Position numbers and translations under genes: made by a program
Shown here: in pieces, positions 1 through 11,762 of the stretch
Position numbering within the stretch: the first letter of the stretch is position 1
Layout of the letters: every line of letters starts with the position of its first letter
DNA from: Toxonevra muliebris
Taxonomy: Eukaryota; Arthropoda; Insecta; Diptera; Pallopteridae
DNA: 64,000 nucleotides
Assembly: GCA_963691655.1 (NCBI GenBank)
Contig: OY829327.1
Span: 54,076,079 to 54,140,078 of the forward strand
Reading direction: 5' to 3'
The notes under the pieces: generated by a model
Databases searched by the model: none
What the model was told of the DNA's origin: nothing
What the model saw: only the letters and a program-made list of their open reading frames with translations

Positions 1-2069
1 ACGAAAGACAAAAAAAAAACGACAATGTTGGCCGGATGTGAAGTTTTTTTTTATGATTTTTTTCTCTTTGCCCATTCATAATTATCAAAAACTAATATGC
101 TCATATGTGAGCTTTAATACCTACAAAGGTACACAAGTATACAGAAATGTTCATATGTATGTAAATAAAGTTTAAGACTACATACTTATACCGTAAAGCT
201 GGAATTGTGTATACAATTTATTTTTAGGTCTTTGTACGAAAATTTCATAATGGATACGCAAAAATCGAAAAGACATAAATTAATTATAGCCAACAGAAAA
301 ATATTTGTTTAAAGCTTATAAGCCACATGCAAAGATCATAGATGAAAAAATCATTGATGACGTCGGAAATTAGTGAGTGGGACAAAAAGTCAATAGTTCT
401 CCAAATCTGACTTTAAATATTTCCACTACATTTTCGAAAAAGTGGCTTTATGTACTCAGGCCTCCATGGTTCATTCCTCCTCGGTTCGTTACAATTGCAA
501 ACGGGGACGGCTATGCTAATTAATATTCGCCAATATGTCAATGGCTACTCGTTTTGGTTTTGTTTGGTGGTCACCGAGACGAGGTGGCTATATGTTGATC
601 GGTTACGCAGGGCACTCGGGTCTGGTACTCGGCATGATCACAAATTTTTACTCTGGCTATATTCTTTAAACTAGGAAACTAATTTGTAGATATCTACTAA
701 CATTTTTTTAAAGTGCATTCATTATATTTATACTTATACCTGGTACATTAAAACATAACGGCGATTGGCATGCGAATGTTTTCAACCTTTTTTATTTAAC
801 AAAGTTTAAAAACAAAATTATATTTTAATTTATTTAATTAACTCATTATAATTTTCAAATGTCTTTTCCATGTGTTTCTGTCTGATGTAATTTTCTCATA
901 GATATGCAGATAATTTTCATTATTATTTTTTCTATAAGGGAATTTAATTTTTTCATCATTCTCATGTAAATGTAAATGTTTTTTTTTTTTTCGTTCAATA
1001 AAATTGCCTTAGGTCGCTAGAGTAAACTTTTTTTCAAAATGTTGACAGCAAAAAATTTCATTGTTTCTCCTTGTTTTTTTGTTTTTGTCTTTTTGTCCTG
1101 CGAATATGTCTACCTCGTCTACATTTCATTTTTTTTCCTTTTCTAATGGTCAATTACAGAATCAATACACGCTAATTGGGTTTTAATAATTTGACAATGC
1201 AGTAGCAATATTTATGGCAAAGCTTTGAGATATTTTCTTTTCGTTTTTTTTTTTATAAATTTTTATATTATTTTACCACATGCATCAGCTCTCTCTCATA
1301 CTTACGGAGATATCAGCATTTTACCTTTTATCCAAAGTAATTGCATTGGCTGACTTCATTAGATTTTGTATCTATTGGAATTGAAAAATTGATGCCACGG
1401 ATTCAACAACAAAAATTATTAGCTGCAATATTGCCAAGCTCCATGTAAACAGAGCGAATGCCTCACCCTCATCGTCCTTCTATATGTATACCAACCAACC
1501 AACCAACCAACCAACAGTCAATTCCACCAACTTCACAGCAACAGCGTCAGCATCTTTATTAGGTTATGTTTGTGTAATCATAAGTTTTTTTTTTTTACTT
1601 TTCTTTCGAATGGCAAATATTTTGCATTTTGTTGTTGCGGAAAAGGCAAGACAAGTCAGCAGGAAAGGAAAAAGAGGAGTAGTGTGAGAGTTTGTTTCTA
1701 TTTGGCTGTCAGTGTTTTTAATTTCCGTCTATATTTCCGATTTCTATATGTTGCTTTGCTATTTCTTCTATTTTGCTGAAAATTATTGGTAAATGTAATT
1801 TGCGCAACGTAAATTGCACTTTTATCTTTTGGGGTTAACCAAAAAGAATTTTATTTTTTAGAATTTAATTTCATATTCAATGCAGCCAGGAATTTCTGTG
1901 ATGGCGCCCACAATTTTAATTGCAGTTTTGTGAGGAGTTAATTGAATTGTGTGAAATATGATTTTAGTTGTGCGCTAAAATAATGGAGATTTTTGAAATG
2001 CGATGCAATTAAAATATGCACAAACTTTTCGGAATTAGTTGAAAGGAATTTTTATAAATTTATTGTTAC
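1..2069. other. AT-rich non-coding DNA
   Basis: No credible coding exon is seen. The stretch contains many T and A runs and a short CCAA tandem repeat at about 1489-1516. It lies far upstream of the pointed P1 exon and is probably intron or upstream control DNA of pointed. That placement is inferred from the known layout of the fly gene, not shown here. Confidence 0.6.
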
Positions 2070-2300
2070 ATTGGCGTCTCGGTGGTCTTAGGATCTAAGG
2101 GATCCTGGGTTCAATTGCTGGCAAGGACATTTTCCACTTTAAATAAAAATAATTTATCATATTATTTATAATTTTTAACTATGTACCATTAACAGCGACA
2201 AATAGTTAGGTCTATCTTATTAACAAAAACTCCTGACATTAGATAGCGCCGACTGCCACAAAATAGCAGTAACGACATGGACAAGTGAAAGTTGTCAAGA
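2070..2300 (+). repeat. tRNA-derived SINE-like sequence, degenerate
   Basis: A GGTTCAATTGC block near 2109-2119 resembles a pol III B box (GGTTCGANTCC). It is preceded by TGGCGTCTCGG near 2072, a poor match to an A box. The following 170 bases are AT-rich. The spacing is tRNA-like but no full cloverleaf can be drawn, so a decayed SINE is more likely than a tRNA gene. Confidence 0.4.
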
Positions 2301-3399
2301 GTAGTTTGCGATGGGCTAATCATCTACTCTAGCGGTAATTGATAGATTAATTAATACCTGGTTTCAGTCCTATACTCTCTAGATGAGTTAAAGGCAAAAA
2401 AAACAGATCCTCAACTTAATGTCACTTTGCCATTTTATAAGTTTATCAATAACAATGAATAGCCATCTTCGAGAGATGACGTTTGGATCTACTGACTATC
2501 TACAATCTCAGTACCTTGGAGCAGTGAAACAGTTTTCGGAGAATGAAGCTCCCCTTAATAATACAGTCCTACGAGATTTATGTTCTTAAAAATTTATATG
2601 GGTCTTATGTAATTTTATGCCCTTTTATTATGGCACTGTATTTGTTATATTGGGTTAAGATTTTTCGAAATCCTGTCCTGACGTGATAAACTCGGATTCA
2701 GCTCAAAAAATTACATAGGAAATAAATCCTTGTTCTAAAATCTTGTAGGCATGTGTTATGAATGAGCACTAGAAAATATTTTTTTAAGGTCAAAATTTGG
2801 TTTTTGCGTAATAGCATGAGGAAAGTAATCATAAATAAGAAAACTAAACTTTTGTTGTGTCAAATGTCTTGAAGGGTAATGGGGGAAAAGGAGTTGGGTG
2901 ATTGCCACCCAGCTCTCACTAGACATTTACAATGATATTTGCCGATAGTTTGGGCTTTGAAATCGGACCATTATTTACTTAAAATCTACCCACAAAAACT
3001 GTCGCACTTTGTTTTTCAATCATTTAAACAATTTTAAAAGTTTTGTTTTTTACAATTGGATCACAAGTTTCTAAGATTTTTTTTGTATTCCAGACGATAT
3101 TTAAAGCATATTTTATTAATTTCCCAAATATTATACTGAGCTGTTTTTACGCCAAAGTGGGCCAAGAATAGTAGTAGTAGAACTCGCTTCACATTCATAC
3201 CGCATCTTCGATCCTGTTTTCTTTCATAAAAATATATATACGAGTAAGTTTATCGTTCAAAATATAAAAGCTGCGATTGTATTGTATTGTTAGAGTGGTT
3301 ATTATTAATTGTACCAAGACTTGTAAAAATCTATTGTACGCCCGTTTTCTCTATCTAGTATATTCTACTTAGAGTACCTCATCCTGTCCAGTCTTCCTC
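2301..3399. other. non-coding, nothing recognised
   Basis: All frames are short and low in complexity. No transposon termini or coding similarity were recognised. Confidence 0.5.
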
Positions 3400-3900
3400 A
3401 GGAACTTGTTTACAGCGCCGGATCAATGGATGCCAGTTCAGAGCAGTGCACTTGGTACATGCTCAGACATTTCATTCTTTAGTGAGGCAGTGCTCCACAA
3501 TGAGCTCAAATATGTTCTGATGATTCCTTTTCCTCATTACAGAACCTACATATTGACCTTCTCTCTATACCTATTTTACAGAGGTATTCTTTCAGCCCAC
3601 CAGTGCCCAGTCAGAATGCCAGTTAATGTGAGCAACCTATTTTTGTTAAAACTAATACAGAATGCATATCTGCTTTTATTACATTTACCTACATGGGATT
3701 TTCTTAGTTCCGAAAGATTGGTGAATAGTTCTTGCTCCTTGTTCAGCTCTTCCTGTCTGAGTTTTTCCCCTGTTACGCTGTCCACTTATCTATAAAAAGG
3801 TTTAGGTTCCATGAATGGTTGCTGCTTCCTTTTTGGCAAGCTCGTCTGCGTGTTCATTCCCCTCTATTCCTACATGTGTAAGGACTCAATATAATGCGAG
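3400..3900 (-). mobile_element. non-LTR retrotransposon fragment (RNase H and C-terminal zinc motif)
   Basis: Read on the minus strand from about 3890, the sequence encodes HVGIEGNEHADELAKKEA, the last conserved block of a retroelement RNase H (G-I-x-G-N-E-x-A-D-x-L-A). Further on come LTLTGILTGHW and then CRFCNEEKESSEHI, the Cys/His motif that closes many I/R1/LOA-type LINE ORFs. Frame breaks and stops interrupt it, so it is a dead 3' fragment. Related fragments lie at 38920-39320 and 63490-63790 on the plus strand. The clade cannot be fixed by eye. Confidence 0.75.
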
Positions 3901-4050
3901 TTTATTATCTTTACCCAGTTAATTGAGCTTGCTCAATTGTTGTGATGGGGTTTAATATTATATTATTATATTTTTTATATAATTATTTGGACCTAAATCG
4001 ATAATTTAGTAAATAAATATGTATATTCAAGTTCTTTAAAAACTAAAAAC

Positions 4051-4433
4051 ATGGGGATTTGATTCAAAGGAACCCACTTGTAAAATTGATCAGGCTCAAA
4101 CTTGCGCAAGGTTTAGTCCTATTGTATAGTAGTTACCACATGTTTCATGACGTTCATTTTGAAAAACTCTTAGTTTTCTTTTGACCAAAAGGAACTTTTT
4201 GAAAAAAGTCAAAACTATTTTTGATTTTGAAAAAAAAAGTTTAAAGTTTTGATTTTTTTAATTTTTTTTCTATCAAAAACTTTTTGAACAAAATTTTTTA
4301 AATGCAACAAGTGATTACTTACATGGATCAAAAGCAGGAGCTGTTTGACCAAAAATAACCGAAATTTTACATCCTGCAACTCGAGTTTTTGATCGACTTT
4401 ACAAGTGGGCTCTCTTGACATGAAATCCGCCAT
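4051..4433. mobile_element. 383-bp MITE with imperfect terminal inverted repeats
   Basis: The left end starts ATGGGGATTTGATTCAAAGG and continues AACCCACTTGTAAAATTGATC. The reverse complement of the right end starts ATGGCGGATTTCATGTCAAG and continues AGAGCCCACTTGTAAAGTCGATC. The termini therefore pair over about 43 bases with scattered mismatches. A related end recurs at about 57440-57594, so this is a dispersed family. No ORF is present. The superfamily is not identified, because no clear target duplication was seen. Confidence 0.65.
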
Positions 4434-6035
4434 ATATTTAATTCATAGCATAGCGACGAATCAGATTTTTAGAAAATCATCATGATTTAAAAATTCGTTA
4501 GGGTGTGAACAAATTTTGGGCATACTGTGTATATATCTTATTTCTCTTTCAAACCCACCTTTGTTTAAAACCCACCATGTGTTGTAAATCTAGCCATTGA
4601 CGGCTAAAATAAGCCGTTCTTTTTGAATTTTTTCCCGAGCAAAAACTAAAATATTTATTTTCGACCGATTCCGGAAAGGGGGAGGAGGATTTTGAAGTGC
4701 TACTCTAAACGGAAAAATGCTGTTCCTAATGAAATTTTTGGATTCAAGGAATTTCATCATATTTTGATTTTGTTTTCATGCCACAGACGAATTTTGTCAC
4801 TGTAATTGGAATTTCATCATAATTTTTGGTTGTTACAATGTAAACCACATCACCAAATAAGCGAATCCAAAATTTTTTTCTGTGAACAAAACTTGATTTT
4901 TTTCAAATTCGTAAATAAAAAATGAAAAAAATATATAAATTGAAATCCCCGTTTTCTTCAATTAAGATATACGATTTTTTATATTAATTAATTCTTCGGA
5001 TCTCTAAATCGATTTTACCGGTTTTTCGGAGCTTCTTAAAATTCGAAGTATCAGTCCTTGGAATAAATATTACCAGAGTTGTACGCATGATGCTAATTGG
5101 AGGAAAAATACAAAATTTACATTTCCCACTGAAATTAAAATAATCTTGAAATTCAAAATTATAAATCTGTTTAAGAAAAATCAAAAATTAATTTAAATAC
5201 AAATATGCTTATTTATTTCTTTTCAAACTAAATGTGAATGAATGTTGTTACTTGCGCAACACAAAAAAATATCGCAAACCAGAGCCTGAGAAAAAAATTT
5301 ACCCGCACTTGGCAGGCAAATAATAAAATTACAAGGAATTCAGGATATAAACAGTAAGGAAACACGAAACACTTGTACAACAAATATAAATAAGGAAAAT
5401 ATAAATGTCGCTGGTTGCATTCATTCATTTCCCCTCCAAATATTTGATACGATGATGTAAATGCACCAACAACAACTACAACAGAAATACCAGCAGATAC
5501 GCAGGAGTAAATAAAAATTCCTGTAGTACAAATGGAAAGTATGTAAGGTGCATTTTGTGATTAGAATCATAAAAACAAAAAAACAAAACGAAGAAATGAG
5601 AAAAATCCTGAAAAGGGTGTCCTGTTTTGTTCGGTTTGCTGCTTGCGTGCCTAGGATAAATTTGGTAACAACAACATCAACCACCACCATCATCATCAGT
5701 ATTAACGCTGTTGCTACCACTAGAACTTGCACTACTGTCACTTGCACTATCGGCATCATTACCACTGCTACCACCATTTTAGACTATTTTCAGAAACAAA
5801 TGCCTACATGTGTATGTATGTATGTATCTATCTACAAGTAGTAATCAAATAAGTGACAACAACTACGCCAACAGCAACAACAATGACATAAACAATAAAA
5901 CCAATTTATTAAAATGATATAATTTTATCTGTTTTTCACCTTCATTTTTACACAACTACATACATACATACATACATGCACACATATTCCTATACAGAAA
6001 TTTCTCCATATAATAGCAAATATATACATACATAC

Positions 6036-6092
<57 letters not shown>

Positions 6093-7129
6093 TAAAAGTA
6101 CATATGTATGTAGTTACCTGATGCATTTTGAGCTTTTTTCATGATCGTGGGAATTTTCTCATTTTATTTACATAGAACAAATAGGTTTTTTTTTTTTTTG
6201 TTAAAAAATTTGTGAAAATTTTAGTTAATGCAAACACAATGGATTGAAAAGAAATAAACAGCGAATTTAATTCCAAAAAGGAACAACAAAAAAGAGTCAA
6301 ATGCGGTGACTGTCATTTTGTGATTATTGCTGTCACTGATGTTGCCGCTGTTTCAAGTAAAATGCAATTTTGAATTTGACCAAGTACAAGAAAGACGAGA
6401 TACTTATCAAAATTATTGCGAGTTAGTTTTTTCTCATATATCTGGGTAACATTTCTACAGCTTACAATAGAAGATCATTCACAAAATTAAAGTTATATTT
6501 TTGAGAAAAAAATATTGTTAAACGAAAGAAAATCAGTTTTAGAAAATCCAGAAATCACTGTGTCGAACTGATGACAACAATAAATACAAAAAAAAAACAA
6601 ACACAGTCCAACCAACAGAATAGCCACCCTATAATCCTGAAAGGCCATGTTGTATAGACAATTTTTGTAAAATAAACTTATAGTCCAGCACGTCTCAGTT
6701 TTTTTTTTACAGTGGGTCAAAGTTTTCACTTTTTGGTCGAAGGGATCTAAATACTAAGTGCAAAAAGTGTAATAAATTGATGTCTGGAAAAATCGTATCG
6801 GCGAAGTTTTATAGTAGAATTTTACGAGGATTATTTCTGTAGAACATTTTAACACTTTAGTCCTCTTTTTATGGGAGTTAGAAAAACAAAAAGTCGGAAT
6901 AAAGGAAAAATTCATTTAAAATTACAAATTTAAAATTATTAAAGCACAGAAAATCACATACAGCAGAAAAGTTTCGGCCTTGATTTTAAGAAGTTATAGA
7001 ACTCTATGTACGCCTTAGCCATATTACACACTAAAACATAAATCCAGGAACATAAGAGTTATAACTAAATAATATCACTAAATAATTATTGAATTATAAT
7101 TTCTTTTAAATTTGTTGAAAATAATTGTT
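4434..7129. other. non-coding with microsatellites
   Basis: No coding exon is recognised. The block contains ACA/CAA-rich and CATA-type repeats around 5660-5960 and the long TA tract annotated separately. The valine-rich and threonine-rich frames around 5420-5840 come from simple trinucleotide repeats. Confidence 0.5.
6039..6090. repeat. (TA)26 microsatellite
   Basis: Uninterrupted TA dinucleotides, preceded by CATA repeats. Confidence 0.95.
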
Positions 7130-7580
7130 TTAAATGACCCATACCTTTTTAGACTTTCATAACCATTATAAAGAAAAACGTATTTTTTTGGTTATTCATA
7201 ATTTTTATAAAAAAGAAAACATTTTTTTGGTCTTTCCTAACCATTATAAATAAGAGATTTTTATTTTGGATTATTCATAGCAAATATTAATAAGAATTTC
7301 TGTTTTTGGTTATTCGTAGCCAATGCAATTTCAAAAAAAGTTTCTAAGTGCTTATTCACAAATCATTCATAAAAAACATTCAATATGTGAAATGCAAGCA
7401 AAACAAAAATTGTATTTATAATGGTTATGAAAGACCAAAAACAATATTGGTCTTTTTTAATTGGTTATGAATAAAAAAAAACAAAATTTTCTTGTTTTAA
7501 TTGGTTATGAATAACCAAAAAAATCTCTTATTTATAATGGTTATGGAAGACCAAAAAATAAATTGGGGGCATTATAATGA
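7130..7580. repeat. foldback-like inverted repeat with internal tandem units
   Basis: The left arm repeats a unit resembling TTTTGGTCTTTCCTAACCATTATAAA (about 7150-7320). The right arm repeats its reverse complement, for example TATAATGGTTATGAAAGACC near 7411 and ATCTCTTATTTATAATGG near 7524. Each arm holds several units, so many pairings are possible. No coding sequence is present. It may be a foldback element or MITE cluster. Confidence 0.6.
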
Positions 7581-7718
7581 TATAGAAGTAATTTTTTTAA
7601 AAGTAATTATTTTTGTCACAAAAAATTGCTACACATGCGAAATTAGAGGTCAAATGTATATTTTTCCTGAAATATTACAACAGGAGAAAAAAATTTTAAA
7701 TTTATTTTTACACTTAAC

Positions 7719-8333
7719 CAGGGCCGTCGAGAGAAGATTCGCCCCCGCCCATATCTCTTCCCACCACAAATGATACAATATATATCTTTGTACTGCTCAC
7801 TAAGGAATGTGTTTCAGAATTTGGAATATATAAAAATACAAAGACAAATATTAAAAAACAAAATTTATTCTGTACTTTAAGTATGAATATCTGTATAATA
7901 AGTTTCCATTTTACTTTAATTACATTAAACGTTTTTCTTATCAACTCTCATAATGCGCATAATTCATAAGTACGCCTTTCTTGCTTTGGCTGATGCGAAG
8001 AAATTGATGATCTCTTCAAAATTTAATTTTCTTGCTAATTTCGCTTCCAGGCGTAGAGTGGGTAAACTTGACACTCTAGTTTGAGTTGAGCAGGATCGAT
8101 GGAAGTTTTTATTCTTTTTTAATATGGGACCCGGGCCCGTCTGAAAATGTCTTCACGATTGATAGATGATTAACCTGATAAATTATTTTCATGGTTTGTA
8201 ATTCAATTTTCAGACGCATAGACGTTTGTTAAAGTTTTTCTGGATTTTAGGATTTGGATTGAAATCCGGGCCCCCTCAAAAACTCCGGGCACGGTGGGAA
8301 TCCCACCCGACCCACCCCCTCTCGTCGGGCCTG
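7719..8333. mobile_element. hAT-type non-autonomous element (615 bp)
   Basis: It begins CAGGGCCGTCGAGAG and the reverse complement of its end is CAGGCCCGACGAGAG, giving a 15-bp terminal inverted repeat with two mismatches. It is flanked by a perfect 8-bp direct duplication, CACTTAAC, at 7711-7718 and 8334-8341. An 8-bp duplication and CAGGG-type ends are the known hallmarks of hAT transposons. The interior has no transposase ORF and is locally GC-rich compared with its surroundings. Confidence 0.85.
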
Positions 8334-8341
8334 CACTTAAC

Positions 8342-9920
8342 CAATAAAGTAAAATAAAAGTATGTGTTACTGCCTTATATTTTTTTTCAAAAGAATTCAT
8401 TAGAAATCATGACGTACTTTAACGAATAAAATTAACAAAAAAAATTTTGGTTGAAAAAAATATATATATATTTTAGATTGAAAAGGTTGTCCTCTCCCAA
8501 TTTGTTCCATATTAGCACAGCAAGTCAAGCCTAGGTATTTAAATATTTTTTTTATTTTTTTTTTTTTTTGAATGAATGAAACCTGAGTAATCTTGAAGTA
8601 AAAAAAAAAAAATTACCTTCTAGGGGAAAACTAAGTAGTTTCATGTAGTACATGTTGCTTTTGCGCAAATCGGAACCGTCCCTTAGCCAGAAATTACTTA
8701 AATTTGTAATTTGTTTTATTATGTAGTTTGTTTAACTTAAAATCGGAATAAAAATCGGAACACAATACAAAAACCGGAGTATTTCTGTTAGAAATAATGG
8801 TTGGAATAACAGCGGTGCAACCTTCCCGGCCTTCCAGCACTAATGATCGTTTAATCTCGGGCAAGATCGTTAGAGGAATTATATGGCGGTTCTGCTATAA
8901 TCTGCTCGTTTCGACCTATAAAACATTGGTTTTATAATTAGACACCGTTGGAGACTTCTTATATTGTTATCGTCGTCTTCTAGATTCCAGATTTTATACA
9001 TTAAATGCAAATTCATTGTCTAAAGAATTTAGATATTCTCTAATTCTAATGCTTTTGATAATTCCATCTTATTCTCATTAGAATTAGTCTAATACTAATA
9101 TGCTTTAATCATATTATATTTTTCAATGCTAACGCTCTCGGTATGCCATTAGGATGGTTTGGTTTATCTAATGATTGTTCCATCGGTTTATCTTTATCGG
9201 TAGTCTAATGTTAATAAAATGACCAACGAATTATCCGATTAATGCATTATTCTCTTCGTTTTTCTTTTCTTTTTTTACCTGCAATTGCAACTTTGCACTT
9301 GTTTTACACTTTTTCTAAAGTCTTAAGTTTCTATATCATATTTGAAAAAAATCAAGAGTACCCTTTTTTGTTTGTGAGATCTGGGATATGTATGTAAATT
9401 TAATTACTGAATCCAAATCCGGTCAGATAATATCCATTCCGTATTTGGGTTTACCAGATAAACGAATAGTGCAAACATGTAACGCTCGTTCAAACTCAAA
9501 ATAGACTTTTTGAGATTTTCAAGTCAAAACATAAGCCGATATAGATTTCAGTTAGCAAAGATATTTGAGAAGTTTGTGGAAAATCTTTAAACTTTCTTTC
9601 ATCATGACGAAATTAATAACAGAACATTTTACGGTGCGAATATTTAACTAATTTAACGAATTGAATGGGGTCTGATTCAGAAAAATCATCTAGACATCTA
9701 GAATCATTTTTCTAAAACACACTCACTTTCTCATGTACTAGACTTTAGTAATGAGAAAAACGCAACAACAATTAAGTATTTAGAACGGTAGTGGTAGTTT
9801 TCTTTCAATATCTCTATTCAGTGAAGATATTTGGAATCAAATCTGCAATTCTGGGATACGATCTCAAATATTAGTAGCTTATATAGGATATTGAAAGATT
9901 GAAAGAATAAGAATTATGAC
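8342..9920. other. non-coding, nothing recognised
   Basis: AT-rich sequence without a supported gene, RNA or element boundary. Confidence 0.5.
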
Positions 9921-9924
9921 TAAG

Positions 9925-9969
9925 ATCACTGATAAGGAATCGTGGCGGATTTCGAAACGGCCGTCTGAT
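9925..9969 (+). ncRNA. hammerhead-ribozyme-like motif, copy 1 (core mutated)
   Basis: The order of parts matches a type I hammerhead. Stem I ATCA (9925-9928) pairs with TGAT (9966-9969). The core is CTGATAA at 9929-9935. Stem II is GGAATC/GATTTC, six pairs closing a GTGGCG loop. GAAA follows at 9954-9957, then a minimal self-complementary stem III, ACGGCCGT, and cleavage triplet GTC ending at 9965. The consensus core is CTGATGA, so the conserved G8 is A here and activity is probably lost. Flanking sequence resembles copy 2 at 54233. Minimal hammerheads of this kind are known in Penelope-like elements and other retroelements; the host element here is inferred. Confidence 0.65.
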
Positions 9970-10090
9970 ATGCCCGTCTTTATACACTGTTGTTGTGATG
10001 ACTACATATATACGTTTTTTAAGCCTGTTATACATTATTTAAACGAACTGTGCTTTTAGCTATGATCAGGGTTGCTCGGTTAAGTATTAA

Positions 10091-11758
10091 CCCTTATATT
10101 GGCACCACGGTCTGGCCAGACCTTTTTCAACTTTTGTTAACATTTTTTTATTATTTCTAATATCACTATGATCTCCAAAATCCATGATATCCTTAAATGA
10201 CTATTTGTAAATAGATTTATAAGAAAGTCGAAGTCCTGAGGTATGAGGGGGCGAGATTTCGGTGATTTCAAAATTTCAGTCATATTGGTACCACCACGGT
10301 CTGGTCAGACCGTACGCATTTTCTCATAGTTTTTCCGATATTGCTTTACTTCGTCATTAGTACGTGTTGTTTCTATGTATATAAACATTATCATCCTTTT
10401 CTTTTGAAATAAAAACTTATTTTACTATGGAAACAAAAGTTTTGAATCAACACACACCATCACACAAACGACCATTGGAGTTGTAATTGAAAATTTGAAA
10501 CCACAAATTACACTAGGTTACAAATAATTATTTTTTTTCTGGGCAATGAACACCACTATCCAATTCCTATGTAAAATTGATCGCTGAGTCCGAAAATCTA
10601 TTCTATCTATTTTTATTTCTATTATGTGGTTTTGGAGATTTCACCTCTTCAACTTTTTTTATCGGAGAAAAAAAGGTTTGTCCACATAATTACAAATATC
10701 TTGGAAACTAGGAACTTGATTTGAACAAAAAGTATATGAAATTAAAGATATTTCTCATCTTACGTTTATACATTTTGATTCGATTGGGTAAATAGTTTTG
10801 GCACTATTAAGTAAATTATCAAGAAATTTTTCATTGAAATTGGATAATGGTGTTCATTAGTAATTGGCTTTGGCTGTGTTATTATAGAAAAGAAAACCTT
10901 TATCATCTTTTACTTTGGTTCCTCAAATACACCGTTTAAAATATATTCTTTGTATGAGAGCTGCCGTGCCCAGTTGCCCAAAAAATATCACAAAAAACTT
11001 TGCGCCACTTCGTCGTTTTCAATTTCATACACATGTTTCATGGAGCATGGCGTTGTCACCCAACTCCTTTGCACAAAATCTCAGTACAATAACATGTATG
11101 GTTTCGGAGATATACTCAAAATAGCATTAAGATTGCATGGGAGGTGCAACGCCCATTTGAACACAAATTCAGATCTGAAACTCCATAAGCTCGGTATCGG
11201 CAGATAATATTTCCATACAACAAATGTTGCTTGAAATATTCCATAATAAATATTCAGGTTATATGTTTGGTGCCACACCCCTTTTTCTAGCTCCATCCCC
11301 ATTTTTACTGTGGTATTGTCAGGCAGCGTCTTTGCACGCAGGACCCAGTAAATTGCAGTACTGTACTATAAATGGTATACTTAAAAAACTATAAGGTTTG
11401 TATGGGAGGTACCCCGCCCACTTGTAATTACAAACTTTTACCAAGTTAATAGTAAGGTCAGAGACATAATGCATTGTCATTTATAAAGTATAATCGGACA
11501 TACATATAAACAGATTTTCACTTTTATAATCATTGTTAGATTATTTTCTTCATTGCTGTTTCGAAACGTGAAATTTTTTAAAAATTAAACTTTTTTTTTT
11601 CAATAAATGCACATATAAATACATTATTCTTACATAAAATGTAGTGTTTTCGTACAGTTTACATTGAAAATTCAAATAAACGCAGTATAAATGTATGACG
11701 GTCTGGCTGGACCGTGGTGGCAGCAATGTGACAAACAAAAGTGGTGCCAACAGAGGAG
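10091..11758. mobile_element. piggyBac-like element with TTAA target sites (1.67 kb)
   Basis: It is bounded by TTAA at 10087-10090 and 11759-11762. The left end reads CCCTTATATTGGCACCAC and the reverse complement of the right end reads CTCCTCTGTTGGCACCAC, so the inner ten bases pair exactly. Each end has a subterminal copy of a palindromic block (GGTCTGGCCAGACC on the left, GGTCTGGCTGGACC on the right), plus another at about 10298. TTAA duplication is the known signature of piggyBac elements. No intact transposase was recognised inside, so it is probably non-autonomous or decayed. Confidence 0.7.
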
Positions 11759-11762
11759 TTAA

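Noticed and set aside
5421..5841. Valine/threonine-rich frames on both strands
   Set aside because: They result from ACC/ATC trinucleotide repeats; there is no conserved protein.
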